64,000 bases of DNA, from the NCBI GenBank assembly GCA_963823165.1, contig CAWGKV010000040.1, positions 372,001-436,000 on the forward strand, given 5' to 3'. Source of the DNA: Roseiarcus sp963823165. Its GTDB lineage: Bacteria; Pseudomonadota; Alphaproteobacteria; Rhizobiales; Beijerinckiaceae. Positions 17,841 to 27,546 of the stretch are shown piece after piece (the stretch's first letter is position 1; every line of letters begins with the position of its first letter). The notes beneath the pieces are model-generated. The model was not told the DNA's origin. It saw only the letters and a list, made by a program, of their open reading frames with translations, and searched no databases. A program made the position numbers and the translations under genes.

Positions 17841-19870
17841 TTACCGTGCGCACCGAAAGCGCGCCGGCTGGCCCCTTATCCATAGCCGATCCACTTCGAT
17901 TGCCTCCCATCCGGCAGGCAGGACAACAGGACGCTGCGGCCATTTCTCGATTGCGCAGTCGCTGACCGAGAGGCCCGGAAAGCCAAGCAGCAAACTCATC
18001 AGGAAGCCGCCGCTGTTCGGCGAAGAAGGACGGCGATAGGTTCGTCGGGAAAGCGGTCCCGCCGATATTCGAGTGTCTGAAGAAATCGCCCGTGCATGAA
18101 GGCGGCGTAGCCCTCCTCGAGGAAATGGGCGGCCCTTTTCCTGTCGCGGCCCGAGCGGCCCAGACGCCGCAGAGCGCCGAGAGCATCGGGGCGCCCACGT
18201 AGTCGTCGGCCTTGGCGAGATAGAATTTTAGCGTCGCCTGCTCCTCGGCGCGGGTGAGCGGATAATCGAGCGGGAACGCCCCCATCAGCGGGTCGGGGGC
18301 TCCCCCTTATCCTCGTCATCGCGATAGCCGTCTTGTAGCGATACGATTCCGCCGCGCTTCGGCGTACGAGGTCCTTCCAGTAAAATCCTTTAGGCCTGTG
18401 CACCGGGAGATTGAGCTTGCGCGCAGCTTTGATCGTTTTCTCGAGAAAGAAGCGCGCCGCCATCGCCGTGGAGGCGACGTTGTACGATGCCGCCTCGCTT
18501 TCGGCGTTGCCCATGGACTCGCATATCTCGAAGCCACGGTCGGTTTTGACGCAGCGGGAGCCGACCATTCGGCGACACCCGAAAGCCCGGCCAGGCCTTG
18601 TTCTTGAAGAAGTCGTCGTCTCCGGTGACTTCGGCATAGAAAGAGAAGGCGAGCGCGACATCGAGGGAAGCGTGGTCCTCATGCCAGGAGGCAGATCCGG
18701 GCAGAGGGGCGGTTTCCTCTCCGGAAATGGAGCTTTCCCAGGGAAATTGCAGTCCGAGCCGGCCGAAGACTTGAGCGTTGTTGCGCGCGCCGGCGAGATG
18801 CGAATGGCGGAAATCCAGCAATGCCCTTGCGGCGAAAGGTTGAAGCAGCGTCACCACCGGGACGTTGAATGTTTCGATGTCCCACATCACGTGCCCGTAG
18901 TAATAGTGATAGTTCTTCCAGGTCGACAGGCCGAATATCGAAGTCGACGCCGGCGAGGAGGCGTGGACGGAACTGTTGAGGTAGTAGAAGGCTGCATCTG
19001 CCATCGCCTGCCATCGCCATCGGCGCCGATCAGCGGATGCGTCCCGCCGAGACGTTCATTGGTCGCGGTTCTCCAGTCAGATCTTCTTGAACCGGTTCTC
19101 CGCGTCGAGCGCGTCGTGACGCGCCGCCTGCAGGTCGGGCTGCCGATGCAGGGCGCTCGGGACGACGCTTGCCACCTGCCGCAGCCGGTAGGGCAGGGAC
19201 GGCTCCGCCTCGAAGCCGTACCAGGTGGCGAATTGCGAGGCGTAGCGCGAATGATCGCGGGTAAACGTGTCGGCGCCATCGAAGGCGGTGAAATAAGGCA
19301 GGCCGCAGGTGGAAATGGCGCCCACGCTCTCCCATCGTATGGCGCAATCTACGGGAGCGCTTTTGCCCGGAACGTCGAAAGCGATCTTGCGCAGGACGCC
19401 CGGCACATCGAAAGTTGAAATCCCCGCGTCCAGGCGCAGGATGCATTGGCGATCGACAGTCGCAAAATTGCCTGGAAGACGAGAGACGGCGATTTCCTCG
19501 CCGAAGGTCAAAACCTGGACGCTGACGGCCACCGCGACGTCATTGTAGATGAACCGGGTCGTCAATTCCCCGCAGGAGAAATCGTAGCTTTGATCGAGGA
19601 CGCGGATGCAATGCAAGGCGTCTTCTGTACTCACGCCATTGACGGAGACGCCCCCGCCGAGGGGGTAGGGCGCGCGCTCGAGCGCTTCGATCTTCTTCTC
19701 GGAGTGCTCGCCGGCGTAGCCGCTAATCGTCGCGAAGCCCGCCTGCAAGGGGACGTCGAGAACCCTGAGGCCAACGAGGCCGTTCGAGAGATAGGCCGGT
19801 AGTTCGAAGCGGCCGCCGCGTTCGACGGCGGGGGGACTGATGGGGCCCGGCGCCATCCAGGTCCAGTTGG
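17841..19870 (-). pseudogene. GH65 family phosphorylase/hydrolase, frameshifted and fused to an SDR
   Basis: The N-terminal beta-sandwich starts near 19870 with WTWMAPGPISPPA, then FELPAYLSNGLVGLRVLDVP. It runs to ENRFKKI, where the frame stops at 19077. It resumes as MADAAFYYLNSSVHASSPAS, HYYYGHVMWDIETFNVPVVT and GLQFPWESSISGEETAPLPG, with SASWHEDHASLDVALAFSFY (catalytic Glu region). Further shifts follow at about 18600 and 18300 (GAFPLDYPLTRAEEQATLKF), and the C-terminus is VVLPAGWEAIEVDRLWIRGQ. GH65 enzymes phosphorolyse trehalose, kojibiose or maltose. The gene has lost its own start codon to the SDR frame and has several indels. Confidence 0.82.
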
Positions 19871-20748
19871 CGCAGACCGCCGCGTCAACGTTCAGCGTGT
19901 CCCGGCTGATGAAGCGCGCTTCCTCGATCAGAAGAAACATGACGGCCGCCGCGACATCCTCGGGCTTCACCAGGGCGACCCCCATTGGCGTCGCCTCTTT
20001 CTTGGCCTCGAGGTAGTCTTCGCGCGTCGGGTGCGGCTTGTCCGGCGCCGCCTCCTTCCAGCGAATGGGGTTGTCCATCATCGCCGTATCGGTCGGGCCT
20101 GGCAGGACGATATTGACAGTGACCCCGCTCTTCGCGGCTTCCAGCGCGGCGGTCTTGCCGAGGCCGATCAGGCCCCATTTCGACGCCACGTAAGCCGCGG
20201 AGTTCATTTCGGCATGCCGGCCGGAGCCCGAGCCGATGATCACGACCCGGCCCCGCTTTTGCCCGGTCAGCACTTTCAAACCGGGAGAGATAACGTTGAA
20301 GGCGCCATCGAGATTGTTGCGCACGACCGTGCTGAAGATCTCCGGGCTCATCTCCACGATCGGCCGCTCGATGGTGATCGCGTGGTTCGAGATGACGAAG
20401 TCGAGCCCGCCCAAATCGCTGACAGCGGCGTCGATCAGACCCGCAGCCTGGGCAGGATCCCGCATGTCGGCTTTGCGCGCGACGCACCGCCGCCCCTGAC
20501 CTCGAACCCCGGCAACGGTCTCGTCGAAGTCGGCGTCGGTCGACTTGGGATAGGGCGTCCCGTCCGGCACGTCCTCTAGCGCGTCGCCCAGGACGAGGTC
20601 GCAGCCCTCGCGCGCCAGGGAGAGCGCGAAAGCTCGTCCCATACCCCTCGCAGCCCCGGACACCACCGCGATGCGGCCGTGGAAGCGCGGCGGGCGGGAC
20701 GGAGGCGGTTCGCTGAGGAGGGTCCGGCAGATATGCGAATTCGGTCAT
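19871..20748 (-). pseudogene. Short-chain dehydrogenase, N-terminal frameshift, no stop before GH65
   Basis: ATG at 20748 gives MTEFAYLPDPPQRTASVPPA A. The frame must shift near 20685 to reach RFHGRIAVVSGAARGMGRAF, the NAD(P) glycine motif. The long segment PYPKSTDADFDETVAGV resembles the insertion of mycofactocin-type SDRs. The catalytic motif is NSAAYVASKWGLIGLGKTAA (Tyr-x3-Lys). The C-terminal ARFISRDTLNVDAAVCANWT is a normal SDR end, but there is no stop, and translation continues into GH65 down to 19077. Using the GTG at 20666, a 529-residue fusion could be made without the first strand. Substrate unknown; the frame loss and missing stop suggest decay. Confidence 0.75.
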
Positions 20749-21033
20749 GCGGTCGGCCCTCTGTCGCCGCTCCAATAGCCAATAGCCGCGGCTTGTTCCG
20801 AGAGCCAGCGACGCGAAATCGAAGCCTATTAGGGTCAAGGCGACCGTTTAGCGGACGTGGTCCCTCAACCGGGCAAGCTCCCGGCGCGTCACTTCACGCG
20901 CCCCCAGGGTTCTTGCCTAGGCGAAGCACGAGTTCCCGCGCGAACCGGGCATCGCATGGCCAGTTGGGTGCGGCCGCAGTAGCGATCGCGCTCGCCGGTT
21001 TCAGCCGGAAATCGGCGAAAAGCGCGGCTCTCT

Positions 21034-22860
21034 TTAGGCCGCCCCCTCGGCCGCCTTCGCCCGCTCGGCGCGCTTGCGGTCGTTCGGGTCGAGCAAAGTC
21101 TTCCTCAGCCTTATCGACTTCGGCGTCACCTCGACGAGCTCGTCGTCCTGGATGTAGGCGAGCGCCTTTTCGAGCGTCATCTGGATCGGGGGCGTCAGGC
21201 GCACCGCCTCGTCCTTGGAGTGGGTGCGGATGTTGGTGAGCTTCTTGCCCTTGAGCACGTTGACTTCGAGGTCGTTGTCGCGCGTGTGCTGGCCGACGAT
21301 CATGCCCTGATAGACCTTGGCGCCCGGCTCGATCATCATCGGCCCGCGGTCCTCGAGGTTCCACATGGCGTAGGCGACCGCTTCGCCGGCCTCGTTCGAG
21401 ATCAGGACGCCATTGCGCCGGCCTGCGATCTCGCCTTTCCAGGGACCCCAGTGGTGGAACAGGCGGTTCATGATCGCCGTGCCGCGGGTGTCGGTCAGAA
21501 GCTCGCCGAGATAGCCGATCAGGCCACGGGTCGGAGCGAGGAAGACGAGGCGCAGGCGCCCGCCGCCCGACGGGCGCATCTCGATCATCTCGCCCTTGCG
21601 CTCGCTCATCTTCTGGACGACGACGCCCGAATGCTCGTCGTCGACGTCGATGACGACCTCCTCGATCGGCTCAAGAATCTCGCCGGCCTCGTTCTTGCGG
21701 AACAGCACTTTAGGCCGCGACACGCCGAGCTCGAACCCCTCGCGCCGCATGGTCTCGATGAGGATGGCGAGCTGCAGTTCGCCGCGTCCGGAGACGATGT
21801 AGGAATTGGAATTGGGTGCGGGCTCGACGTGCAGCGCGACGTTGCCTTCCGCCTCCTTCATGAGCCGGTCGCGAATGACGCGGCTCGTCACCTTGTCGCC
21901 CTCGGTTCCGGCGAGGGGGCTGTCGTTGACGGAAAACGTCATCGACAGCGTCGGCGGATCGATCGGCTGGGCATGAAGCGGCTCGACTTCCTCCGGGCTT
22001 GCCAGCGTGTCGGCGACGTTGAACTTTTCCATGCCGGCGACGGCGACGATATCGCCGGCCGTCGCCTCGTCGATGGGCATGCGCTCGATGCCGCGGAAGG
22101 CGAGAATCCGCGAGACCCGGCCCTGCTCGACGAGGTCGCCGTTCCGGTCGAGCACCTTGACCGGCGCGTTGGTCCTTATCGAGCCGGAGAACACGCGGCC
22201 GGTGATGATGCGCCCGAGATACGGGTTCGCCTCGAGGAGTGTGCCCAGCATGCGGAAGCCGCCGCCGCCGACCTTCGGCGGCTCGACATGCTTAAGGACG
22301 AGATCGAAGAGCGGCGCCATGTCGTTCTTGGGGTCCTCGGGCGAGGCCGCCATCCAGCCCTGCTTGGCCGAGCCGTAGATGATCGGGAAGTCGAGCTGCT
22401 CGTCGGTCGCGTCGAGCGCGGCGAACAGGTCGAACACCTCGTTGACCACCTCGTTCGGGCGGGCGTCCGGCTTGTCGACCTTGTTGACGCAGACGATCGG
22501 CTTGAGGCCGATCTTCAGCGCCTTGCCGACGACGAATTTCGTCTGCGGCATCGGCCCCTCGGCGGCGTCGACCAGCACGATCGCCCCGTCGACCATCGAC
22601 AGAATCCGCTCGACCTCGCCGCCGAAATCGGCGTGGCCGGGGGTGTCGACGATGTTGATGCGCGTGGTCCCCCACACGACCGAGGTCGCCTTGGCGAGGA
22701 TGGTGATGCCTCGCTCGCGCTCGAGATCGTTGGAATCCATCACCCGCTCGGCGACGCGCTGGTTGTCGCGGAAGGCGCCCGACTGCTGCAGGAGCCGGTC
22801 GACCAGGGTCGTCTTGCCGTGGTCGACGTGGGCGATGATCGCGACGTTGCGGAGCTTCAT
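21034..22860 (-). CDS. typA: Translational GTPase TypA/BipA
   Basis: A 608-residue protein of normal TypA length. MKLRNVAIIAHVDHGKTTLV holds the P-loop (AHVDHGKT); RGITILAKATSV is switch I; VDTPGHADFGGEVERIL is G3; and VNKVDKPDARP is G4. EF-G-like domains II, III and V follow, with the TypA-specific LIGYLGELLTDTRGTAIMNR and DNDLEVNVLKGKKLTNIRTH near the C-terminus. TypA binds ribosomes in place of EF-G and aids large-subunit assembly under stress and cold. It is monocistronic here, divergent from the MFS transporter. Confidence 0.97.
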   Translation of the reverse strand: MKLRNVAIIAHVDHGKTTLVDRLLQQSGAFRDNQRVAERVMDSNDLERERGITILAKATSVVWGTTRINIVDTPGHADFGGEVERILSMVDGAIVLVDAAEGPMPQTKFVVGKALKIGLKPIVCVNKVDKPDARPNEVVNEVFDLFAALDATDEQLDFPIIYGSAKQGWMAASPEDPKNDMAPLFDLVLKHVEPPKVGGGGFRMLGTLLEANPYLGRIITGRVFSGSIRTNAPVKVLDRNGDLVEQGRVSRILAFRGIERMPIDEATAGDIVAVAGMEKFNVADTLASPEEVEPLHAQPIDPPTLSMTFSVNDSPLAGTEGDKVTSRVIRDRLMKEAEGNVALHVEPAPNSNSYIVSGRGELQLAILIETMRREGFELGVSRPKVLFRKNEAGEILEPIEEVVIDVDDEHSGVVVQKMSERKGEMIEMRPSGGGRLRLVFLAPTRGLIGYLGELLTDTRGTAIMNRLFHHWGPWKGEIAGRRNGVLISNEAGEAVAYAMWNLEDRGPMMIEPGAKVYQGMIVGQHTRDNDLEVNVLKGKKLTNIRTHSKDEAVRLTPPIQMTLEKALAYIQDDELVEVTPKSIRLRKTLLDPNDRKRAERAKAAEGAA

Positions 22861-23230
22861 ATGCGTCTGGTTCTCGAAAGCGGCGGCATGGGCGCCGCCG
22901 GATGGGCGCCGTCCTCAAGCGCAAAGATGACGGGGATGCGACGGCGACGGATTCTCGCACCCATCCCGTCGCATTGAGCGGGCCATTACACGAACGGGCG
23001 CGGGAAGGGAAGGGTCGGCGCGGGCAAGGTCGACGACCGGGCCGCGTCGTCCCGTGCCACCCAAACCTCGAACCGTCGGATGGAACGGAGCCAATATCGC
23101 GGCGTTCATCTGTCCGCATGCCGCCCCGGCGCCGCTGTTGGCAGCACAGTCCATAGCGAAGCAAGCCGCCGGCGGACGGGCATCCCATCCATCGCGTCCG
23201 GGCTCGAAACTCCAGCGCAAGGTGAACGCT

Positions 23231-24511
23231 ATGCCGCCTGGCTCCGCTCCGCCGTCCCCCGCAAACAGCGCGGCGGACGGCTTGCCATCGAGGAGATCCC
23301 TCCGGGCGCTGGACTGGCTCAATTTCTTCCTTGCGGACGTTCAATCCGGCCTCGGCCCGTTCCTCGCCGTCTACCTCGTTGCGTCGGAGCATTGGAGCGC
23401 CGCCAGCACCGGCGTAGTCATGACCATCGCCGGCATTGCGACGCTGGTCGCGCAGACCCCGGCGGGCGCGTTCATCGACGAGACGACCTGGAAGCGCGCG
23501 GCGGTCATGGCGGCGGCCGCCCTTATCGCCGTCGCCGCTTTCATGGTGACTCTGACGCCGACCTTCTGGGTCGTCGCCGTGGCGCAGGTGGTGATGGGCG
23601 CAGCCGCGGCGGTAATCCCTCCGGCCATCGCCGCCATGGCGCTCGGATTGGTCGGGCCGAAGCGTTTCACCCATCGAATGGGGCGGATGCAGGCCTTCAA
23701 CCATGGCGGCAACGTCGTCGCCGCCTTGATCGCCGGCGTCGCCGGCTATTTCATAAAACCCGCAGCCGTATTCTGGCTGGTCAGCGTCTTGGGCATTCTC
23801 GCCATCTCCTCGGCGATGCTGATCGACGGGCGTCAGATCGACCACAAGGTAGCCCGGGGCCTCCGCGACGGCGAGGCGAGGAAGAGCGACCAGCCTTCCG
23901 GCTTCAAGACGCTGCTCACTTGCCGTGCGCTGATCATCTTCGTCGCTGCCATCACCCTCTGGCAGCTCGCCAACGCGGCGATGCTGCCGATCGTCGGACA
24001 GAAGCTCGCCCTCCAGAATACCAACGAGGGCACGCTATTCATGTCGGCGCTCATCGTCGTCGCCCAGGCGGTGATGCTGCCGATGTCGGTGCTGGTCGGT
24101 CACCGCGCGGACAAATGGGGACGCAAGCCGATCTTTCTCGCAGGCTTCGCGGCGCTGCCCTTGCGCGGCGTTCTCTTCAGCCTCTCGAGCGACCCTTACT
24201 ACATGATCGCGGTGCAGGTCCTCGACGGGGTCGGGGCCGGCATCTTCGGCGCGCTCTTCCCAATCGTGATCGCCGATCTGACCGGCGGGACCGGACGATA
24301 CAACGTGACGCTCGGGGCCGCGACGACGGTTCAGGGCGTCGGCGCCGCGTTCAGCACCACGCTCGCCGGCTTCATCATCGCCGGCGCCGGCTACGACACG
24401 GCTTTCCTCGCGCTTGCGGCAATTGCGCTCGCCGCCCTGCTCGTTTTCGCTGTCGGCATGCCCGAAACCGCGGATTTGGAAGAATCCAAGCGAGCGGCTT
24501 TCGCGCAATGA
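23231..24511 (+). CDS. MFS transporter
   Basis: A 426-residue protein from the ATG at 23231 (preceded by AAGGTG). It begins with a polar tail, then LRALDWLNFFLADVQSGLGP FLAVYL, the first membrane helix of a drug/metabolite MFS subfamily, and has about 12 hydrophobic helices. The intracellular loop VGHRADKWGRKPIFLAGF after helix 8 is the classic MFS motif; the equivalent loop after helix 2 is replaced by PAGAFIDETTWKR. It ends NLEESKRAAFAQ-like at 24511. The substrate cannot be read. It is divergent from typA; the intervening 370 bases hold no gene. Confidence 0.88.
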   Translation: MPPGSAPPSPANSAADGLPSRRSLRALDWLNFFLADVQSGLGPFLAVYLVASEHWSAASTGVVMTIAGIATLVAQTPAGAFIDETTWKRAAVMAAAALIAVAAFMVTLTPTFWVVAVAQVVMGAAAAVIPPAIAAMALGLVGPKRFTHRMGRMQAFNHGGNVVAALIAGVAGYFIKPAAVFWLVSVLGILAISSAMLIDGRQIDHKVARGLRDGEARKSDQPSGFKTLLTCRALIIFVAAITLWQLANAAMLPIVGQKLALQNTNEGTLFMSALIVVAQAVMLPMSVLVGHRADKWGRKPIFLAGFAALPLRGVLFSLSSDPYYMIAVQVLDGVGAGIFGALFPIVIADLTGGTGRYNVTLGAATTVQGVGAAFSTTLAGFIIAGAGYDTAFLALAAIALAALLVFAVGMPETADLEESKRAAFAQ

Positions 24512-24534
24512 GTGGAAGCAGGCAGATGCCAAGC

Positions 24535-24605
24535 GTCACCCCCGCGTAAGCGGGGATCCATCCGTCGGGCCGGACCCCTGGACTCCCGCTTTCGCGGGTG
24601 TGACA
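24535..24605. repeat. Palindromic repeat (GTCACCCCCGCG type)
   Basis: GTCACCCCCGCGTAAGCGGG (24535-24554) and CCCGCTTTCGCGGGTGTGAC (24586-24605) form nested inverted repeats with CGGGGATCCATCC and GGACCCCTGGACTCC between them. This is a common alphaproteobacterial interspersed palindrome. It lies between the MFS gene and the convergent GlcG-like gene. Confidence 0.85.
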
Positions 24606-24638
24606 GGGGAAGCTTCCCCGACTGGATGAAGCGGAAGA

Positions 24639-25064
24639 CTAGGCGGCGTCCGCGCCGATCGCTTCGAGCGCGGCGCGGGCGCATTCCATGTCTTGGGTGT
24701 AGTGGCCGCCGCTGAGGCCGATCGCGCCGATCATCTCGCCCTTCACGACGATCGGGAACCCGCCGCCGAACACGATGAGGCGCGGCGTGTGGGTGATGCC
24801 GTGCAGGAGCGGCGGGTCGTCCTTGATGAAATCGAACCAGGCGTGGGTCGGCATCGAGAACGAGGCGGCGGTGTAGGCCTTGTCCTGGGAAATTTGGATC
24901 GAGAGTTTCGGCGCGCCGTCCATTCGGGCGAAGGCCTTGAGGTCGCCGCTCTCGTCGGTGACAGCGATGCACATTTTGAGGTTGAGCTCGGCCGCCTTCT
25001 TCGCCGCCGCCGCGACCGCCCTTTCCGCCGTTTCCGCGTCGATGCTGTGCTTGATGATGGTCAT
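24639..25064 (-). CDS. GlcG/HbpS family heme-binding-like protein
   Basis: A 141-residue protein, all one domain of the DUF336 family: AERAVAAAAKKAAELNLKMC IAVTDESGDL, FARMDGAPKLSIQISQDKAY and FGGGFPIVVKGEMIGAIGLS GG are the conserved blocks. The family includes GlcG of the glycolate locus and the secreted heme binder HbpS; most members are uncharacterised cytosolic proteins found near oxidoreductases. There is no signal peptide here. It is divergent from the PEP mutase family gene at 25311, and the two could act in related organic-acid metabolism, though this is only suggested by position. Confidence 0.88.
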   Translation of the reverse strand: MTIIKHSIDAETAERAVAAAAKKAAELNLKMCIAVTDESGDLKAFARMDGAPKLSIQISQDKAYTAASFSMPTHAWFDFIKDDPPLLHGITHTPRLIVFGGGFPIVVKGEMIGAIGLSGGHYTQDMECARAALEAIGADAA

Positions 25065-25310
25065 GCGCTTCCTCCCTTTGATTCTGTTGCGCCGGGCTCG
25101 CTGCCGTGCGCGCGGCCGCCGTTCAACGGGCGCAACTGGTCGAAAGCAGGATGATCCGGGCGGGGCAGGGCGTCAACATCGGGTCAGGCTTCGTCGCCAT
25201 GTTGCGGGGAACGCCGCCTCCGGCCTATCCCTGAAGGACCTCCTCCGCTTGCGCCTGCGCCCGCAGATCGCATGGAGCGGCGACGTCCGCGCGGAGAGGG
25301 AGGAGCCGCC

Positions 25311-26183
25311 ATGCAAAAAGCCCTTCGTGAAGTCCTTAACGCCCGCCCGAAGGACCGCGTCATCGCGGCCCCGGGCGTCTACGACATGGTGTCGCTCAGG
25401 ATGGCGGCTAGCATGGGCTTCGACGCCCTCTACATGACGGGCTACGGCACGGTGGCTTCGCATCTGGGGCTGCCCGACGCAGGGCTCGCCAGCTATTCCG
25501 ACATGGTTTTACGCGTCGAAGCGATGGCGCGCATGGCGACCGCGCCGCTGGTCGCCGACGGCGACACCGGCTACGGCGGGCTCCTCAACGTTCGCCACAC
25601 GGTCCAGGGCTACGAGCGGGCCGGCGCGGCTGCGATCCAGCTCGAGGACCAGGAGTTCCCAAAGAAATGCGGCCATACGCCGGGCCGCAGGGTGATTGCG
25701 TCCGACGACATGGTCCGCAAGATTCTTGTCGCGGTCGAAGCGCGGGCGAGCGCGGATTTCCTGATCGTCGCCCGCACCGACGCCCGCGCCTCGCTCGGCC
25801 TCGCCAAGGCGATCCGCCGCGGCAGGGCCTATGCCGACGCCGGCGCGGACCTCCTCTTCATCGAGTCGCCGGAGACGGAAGAGGAGATGGCCGAGATCGG
25901 CCGCGCGCTCGGCGACAAACCGCTCGTCGCCAACATGGTCGAGGGCGGACGCACGCCGATGCTGCCCAACGCCCGCCTTGCCGAGCTCGGCTATGCGCTC
26001 GCCATCCATCCCGTTGCGGGGCTGCTCAGCGCCGCAGCGGCGCTGGACGCGGTCTATCGGCGGATCCGTGACACCGGCTCGTCGCTCGGCGCCCCCGCGC
26101 CGCTCTACCCCTTCGCCGAGATGAACCGGCTTATGGGGTTCGAGGAGGTGTGGCGGTTCGATGCGCAGCATGCGGAGCGGTGA
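25311..26183 (+). CDS. Isocitrate lyase/PEP mutase family enzyme
   Basis: A 290-residue protein from the ATG at 25311, after GAGAGGGAGGAGCC. It has the superfamily marks: APGVYDMVSLRMAASMGFDA, MTGYGTVASHLGLPDAG, LVADGDTGYGG (metal-binding DxD), IQLEDQEFPKKCGHTPGR (the KKCGH loop with the catalytic Cys of lyases) and FLIVARTDARA. Members cleave C-C bonds in 2-methylisocitrate, dimethylmalate or oxaloacetate. The KKCGH motif favours a lyase over a phosphonomutase. The exact substrate is uncertain; methylisocitrate-type or 2,3-dimethylmalate lyase is plausible. No prp genes are nearby. Confidence 0.88.
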   Translation: MQKALREVLNARPKDRVIAAPGVYDMVSLRMAASMGFDALYMTGYGTVASHLGLPDAGLASYSDMVLRVEAMARMATAPLVADGDTGYGGLLNVRHTVQGYERAGAAAIQLEDQEFPKKCGHTPGRRVIASDDMVRKILVAVEARASADFLIVARTDARASLGLAKAIRRGRAYADAGADLLFIESPETEEEMAEIGRALGDKPLVANMVEGGRTPMLPNARLAELGYALAIHPVAGLLSAAAALDAVYRRIRDTGSSLGAPAPLYPFAEMNRLMGFEEVWRFDAQHAER

Positions 26184-26207
26184 GGCGGGGGCGGCGGCGG
26201 ACGCCCT

Positions 26208-26258
26208 GTAGCCGCGCTCGCTGAGCGCGGCAGGCGCGGTCAGCGCCCGCGCCTACAA
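26208..26258. repeat. GC-rich short palindromic repeat
   Basis: The text GTAGCCGCGCTCGCTGAGCG and CAGGCGCGGTCAGCGCCCGC with GCCTACAA forms overlapping hairpins. A very similar GGCGGGCGCGGCCAGCGGCC with GCGCCTACAA recurs at 27711-27747, so this is a dispersed family rather than a single terminator. Confidence 0.6.
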
Positions 26259-26288
26259 CCGCCCCTCGCTTTGTGATACATAATCCTC

Positions 26289-26585
26289 ATGGACACACAG
26301 GAGATCATCGCGAAGCTGCGCGAGAACGAAGCGGTCTTGAAGGCGCGCGGCGTAAGGCACGCTGCTCTGTTCGGCTCGCGCGCCCGAGGCGAGAGCAGCC
26401 CCGGAAGCGACATCGACATCTTTGTCGAAATCGAGCCGACTTTCCCGATGGACGTGTTCCAGTACGTCGGCGTCGTCCACGCCATCGAGGACTTGTTTGC
26501 CGAACAGGTCGACGTTTCGAACCGCGCGGCGATGAAGCCGCATGTCAGACCGAACGCGGAGCGCGACGCAGTCTATGCCTTCTGA
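26289..26585 (+). CDS. MntA-type nucleotidyltransferase antitoxin
   Basis: A 98-residue minimal nucleotidyltransferase with HAALFGSRARGESSPGSDID, the GSxxRG(x)nDxD signature, plus a third acidic residue region EQVDVSNRAAMK. Such proteins partner HEPN toxins; in characterised pairs MntA adds AMP to a tyrosine of HepT and blocks its RNase activity. The next gene, a HEPN protein, overlaps its end by 11 bases, so the two are translated together. The ATG at 26289 has no strong ribosome binding site. The family match is clear; activity is inferred. Confidence 0.9.
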   Translation: MDTQEIIAKLRENEAVLKARGVRHAALFGSRARGESSPGSDIDIFVEIEPTFPMDVFQYVGVVHAIEDLFAEQVDVSNRAAMKPHVRPNAERDAVYAF

Positions 26586-26928
26586 CGCCGCCGCGACGGC
26601 TCTTTACGATATCCGAGACAACGTCCGACGCGCTCGCGGGTTTGTCGCGGGTCTGACTTTCGATCAATTCCGAGCCTCTCCCTTGCATGTCTATGCCGTG
26701 ACGCGGGCGCTGGAGATCATCTCCGAGGCAAGCCGCCGGCTGCCCGACGATGTCCGACAGCGACACGCCCACTTGCCATGGCGTTCGATCCGCGACGTCG
26801 GCAATTTCTATCGGCACGAATACGACAACGTCCTCGAATTGTACCTGTGGGCGACCGTTCAGGACCATTTGCCGCCGCTGCTGGCTGCGGTCGAGGCGGA
26901 GATTGCAGAGCTTAAAAGCGGGCCATGA
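26575..26928 (+). CDS. HepT-type HEPN-domain RNase toxin
   Basis: A 117-residue DUF86/HEPN protein from the ATG at 26575, which overlaps the end of mntA. The motif RDVGNFYRHEYDNV gives the HEPN R-x4-6-H pattern followed by Tyr, the site of adenylylation in characterised HepT. AVTRALEIISEASRRLP is the conserved family helix. HEPN toxins cleave tRNA or mRNA. Length is complete and no lesion is visible, so this pair looks functional, unlike the two VapC toxins at 1695 and 56884. An earlier ATG at 26542 would lengthen the overlap without family support. Confidence 0.9.
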   Translation: MPSDAAATALYDIRDNVRRARGFVAGLTFDQFRASPLHVYAVTRALEIISEASRRLPDDVRQRHAHLPWRSIRDVGNFYRHEYDNVLELYLWATVQDHLPPLLAAVEAEIAELKSGP

Positions 26929-27013
26929 CTCGCGACAGCGCCGCCGTTGCTGCACGCAGCCGCACTCCGGCGGCCAATCGACAGTCTCGGGCAGTGGGCG
27001 TAGGCTGAAAGCC

Positions 27014-27454
27014 ATGGCCACGCGACGGTCCTTGCACGACGCCGATTTCTACGCCTGGAGCCTCGAACAGGCGGCGCTCCTGCGCGCCGGGCGGGTCGAA
27101 GAAGCCGACCTCCAGGCGATCGCCGAGGAAATCGAGAGCATGGGCAAGACCGAGAAGCGCGAACTCGTCAGCCGCCTCGCGGTCCTCCTGCTGCACTTGC
27201 TCAAATGGCAACATCAGCAGGCGGGGCGGGGAAACTCCTGGCGCCTATCGATCGCCAACGCGCGCGACGAAATCGCCGACCTCCTCGACGACAACCCGAG
27301 TTTGAAAACCGTCCTTGATGAGGTGACGGCCTCCGCCTACCGCTACGCGCGCCGCAAGGCGGCGATCGAGACGGACATGGGCGAGGAGGCGTTTCCGGTG
27401 CAATGCCCGTGGAGTTTCGACCAGGCGATGGAGGCGGGGTTCTGGCCGGAGTGA
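27014..27454 (+). CDS. DUF29 family protein
   Basis: A 146-residue protein from ATG 27014. It has the DUF29 blocks DADFYAWSLEQAALLRAGRV, ADLQAIAEEIESMGKTEKRE, LLHLLKWQHQ and WRLSIANARDEIADLLDDNP, ending PWSFDQAMEAGFWPE. The family is small, cytosolic and very common in cyanobacteria and alphaproteobacteria, often near toxin-antitoxin genes, and has no established function. It lies just downstream of the MntA/HepT pair on the same strand but is separated by about 85 bases. Confidence 0.9.
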   Translation: MATRRSLHDADFYAWSLEQAALLRAGRVEEADLQAIAEEIESMGKTEKRELVSRLAVLLLHLLKWQHQQAGRGNSWRLSIANARDEIADLLDDNPSLKTVLDEVTASAYRYARRKAAIETDMGEEAFPVQCPWSFDQAMEAGFWPE

Positions 27455-27546
27455 GGGACGAACCGGATCAATCACGGGTGAGCAAAACGCTGCGGTTCGG
27501 AGCGAGGGGCACGCGGAATATCTCAGGCGCAGAAGGCCCCTACTAG

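Noticed and set aside
21220..22977. 585-codon plus-strand open frame opposite typA
   Set aside because: A shadow of typA; the product consists of His/Asp/Arg-rich low-complexity text.
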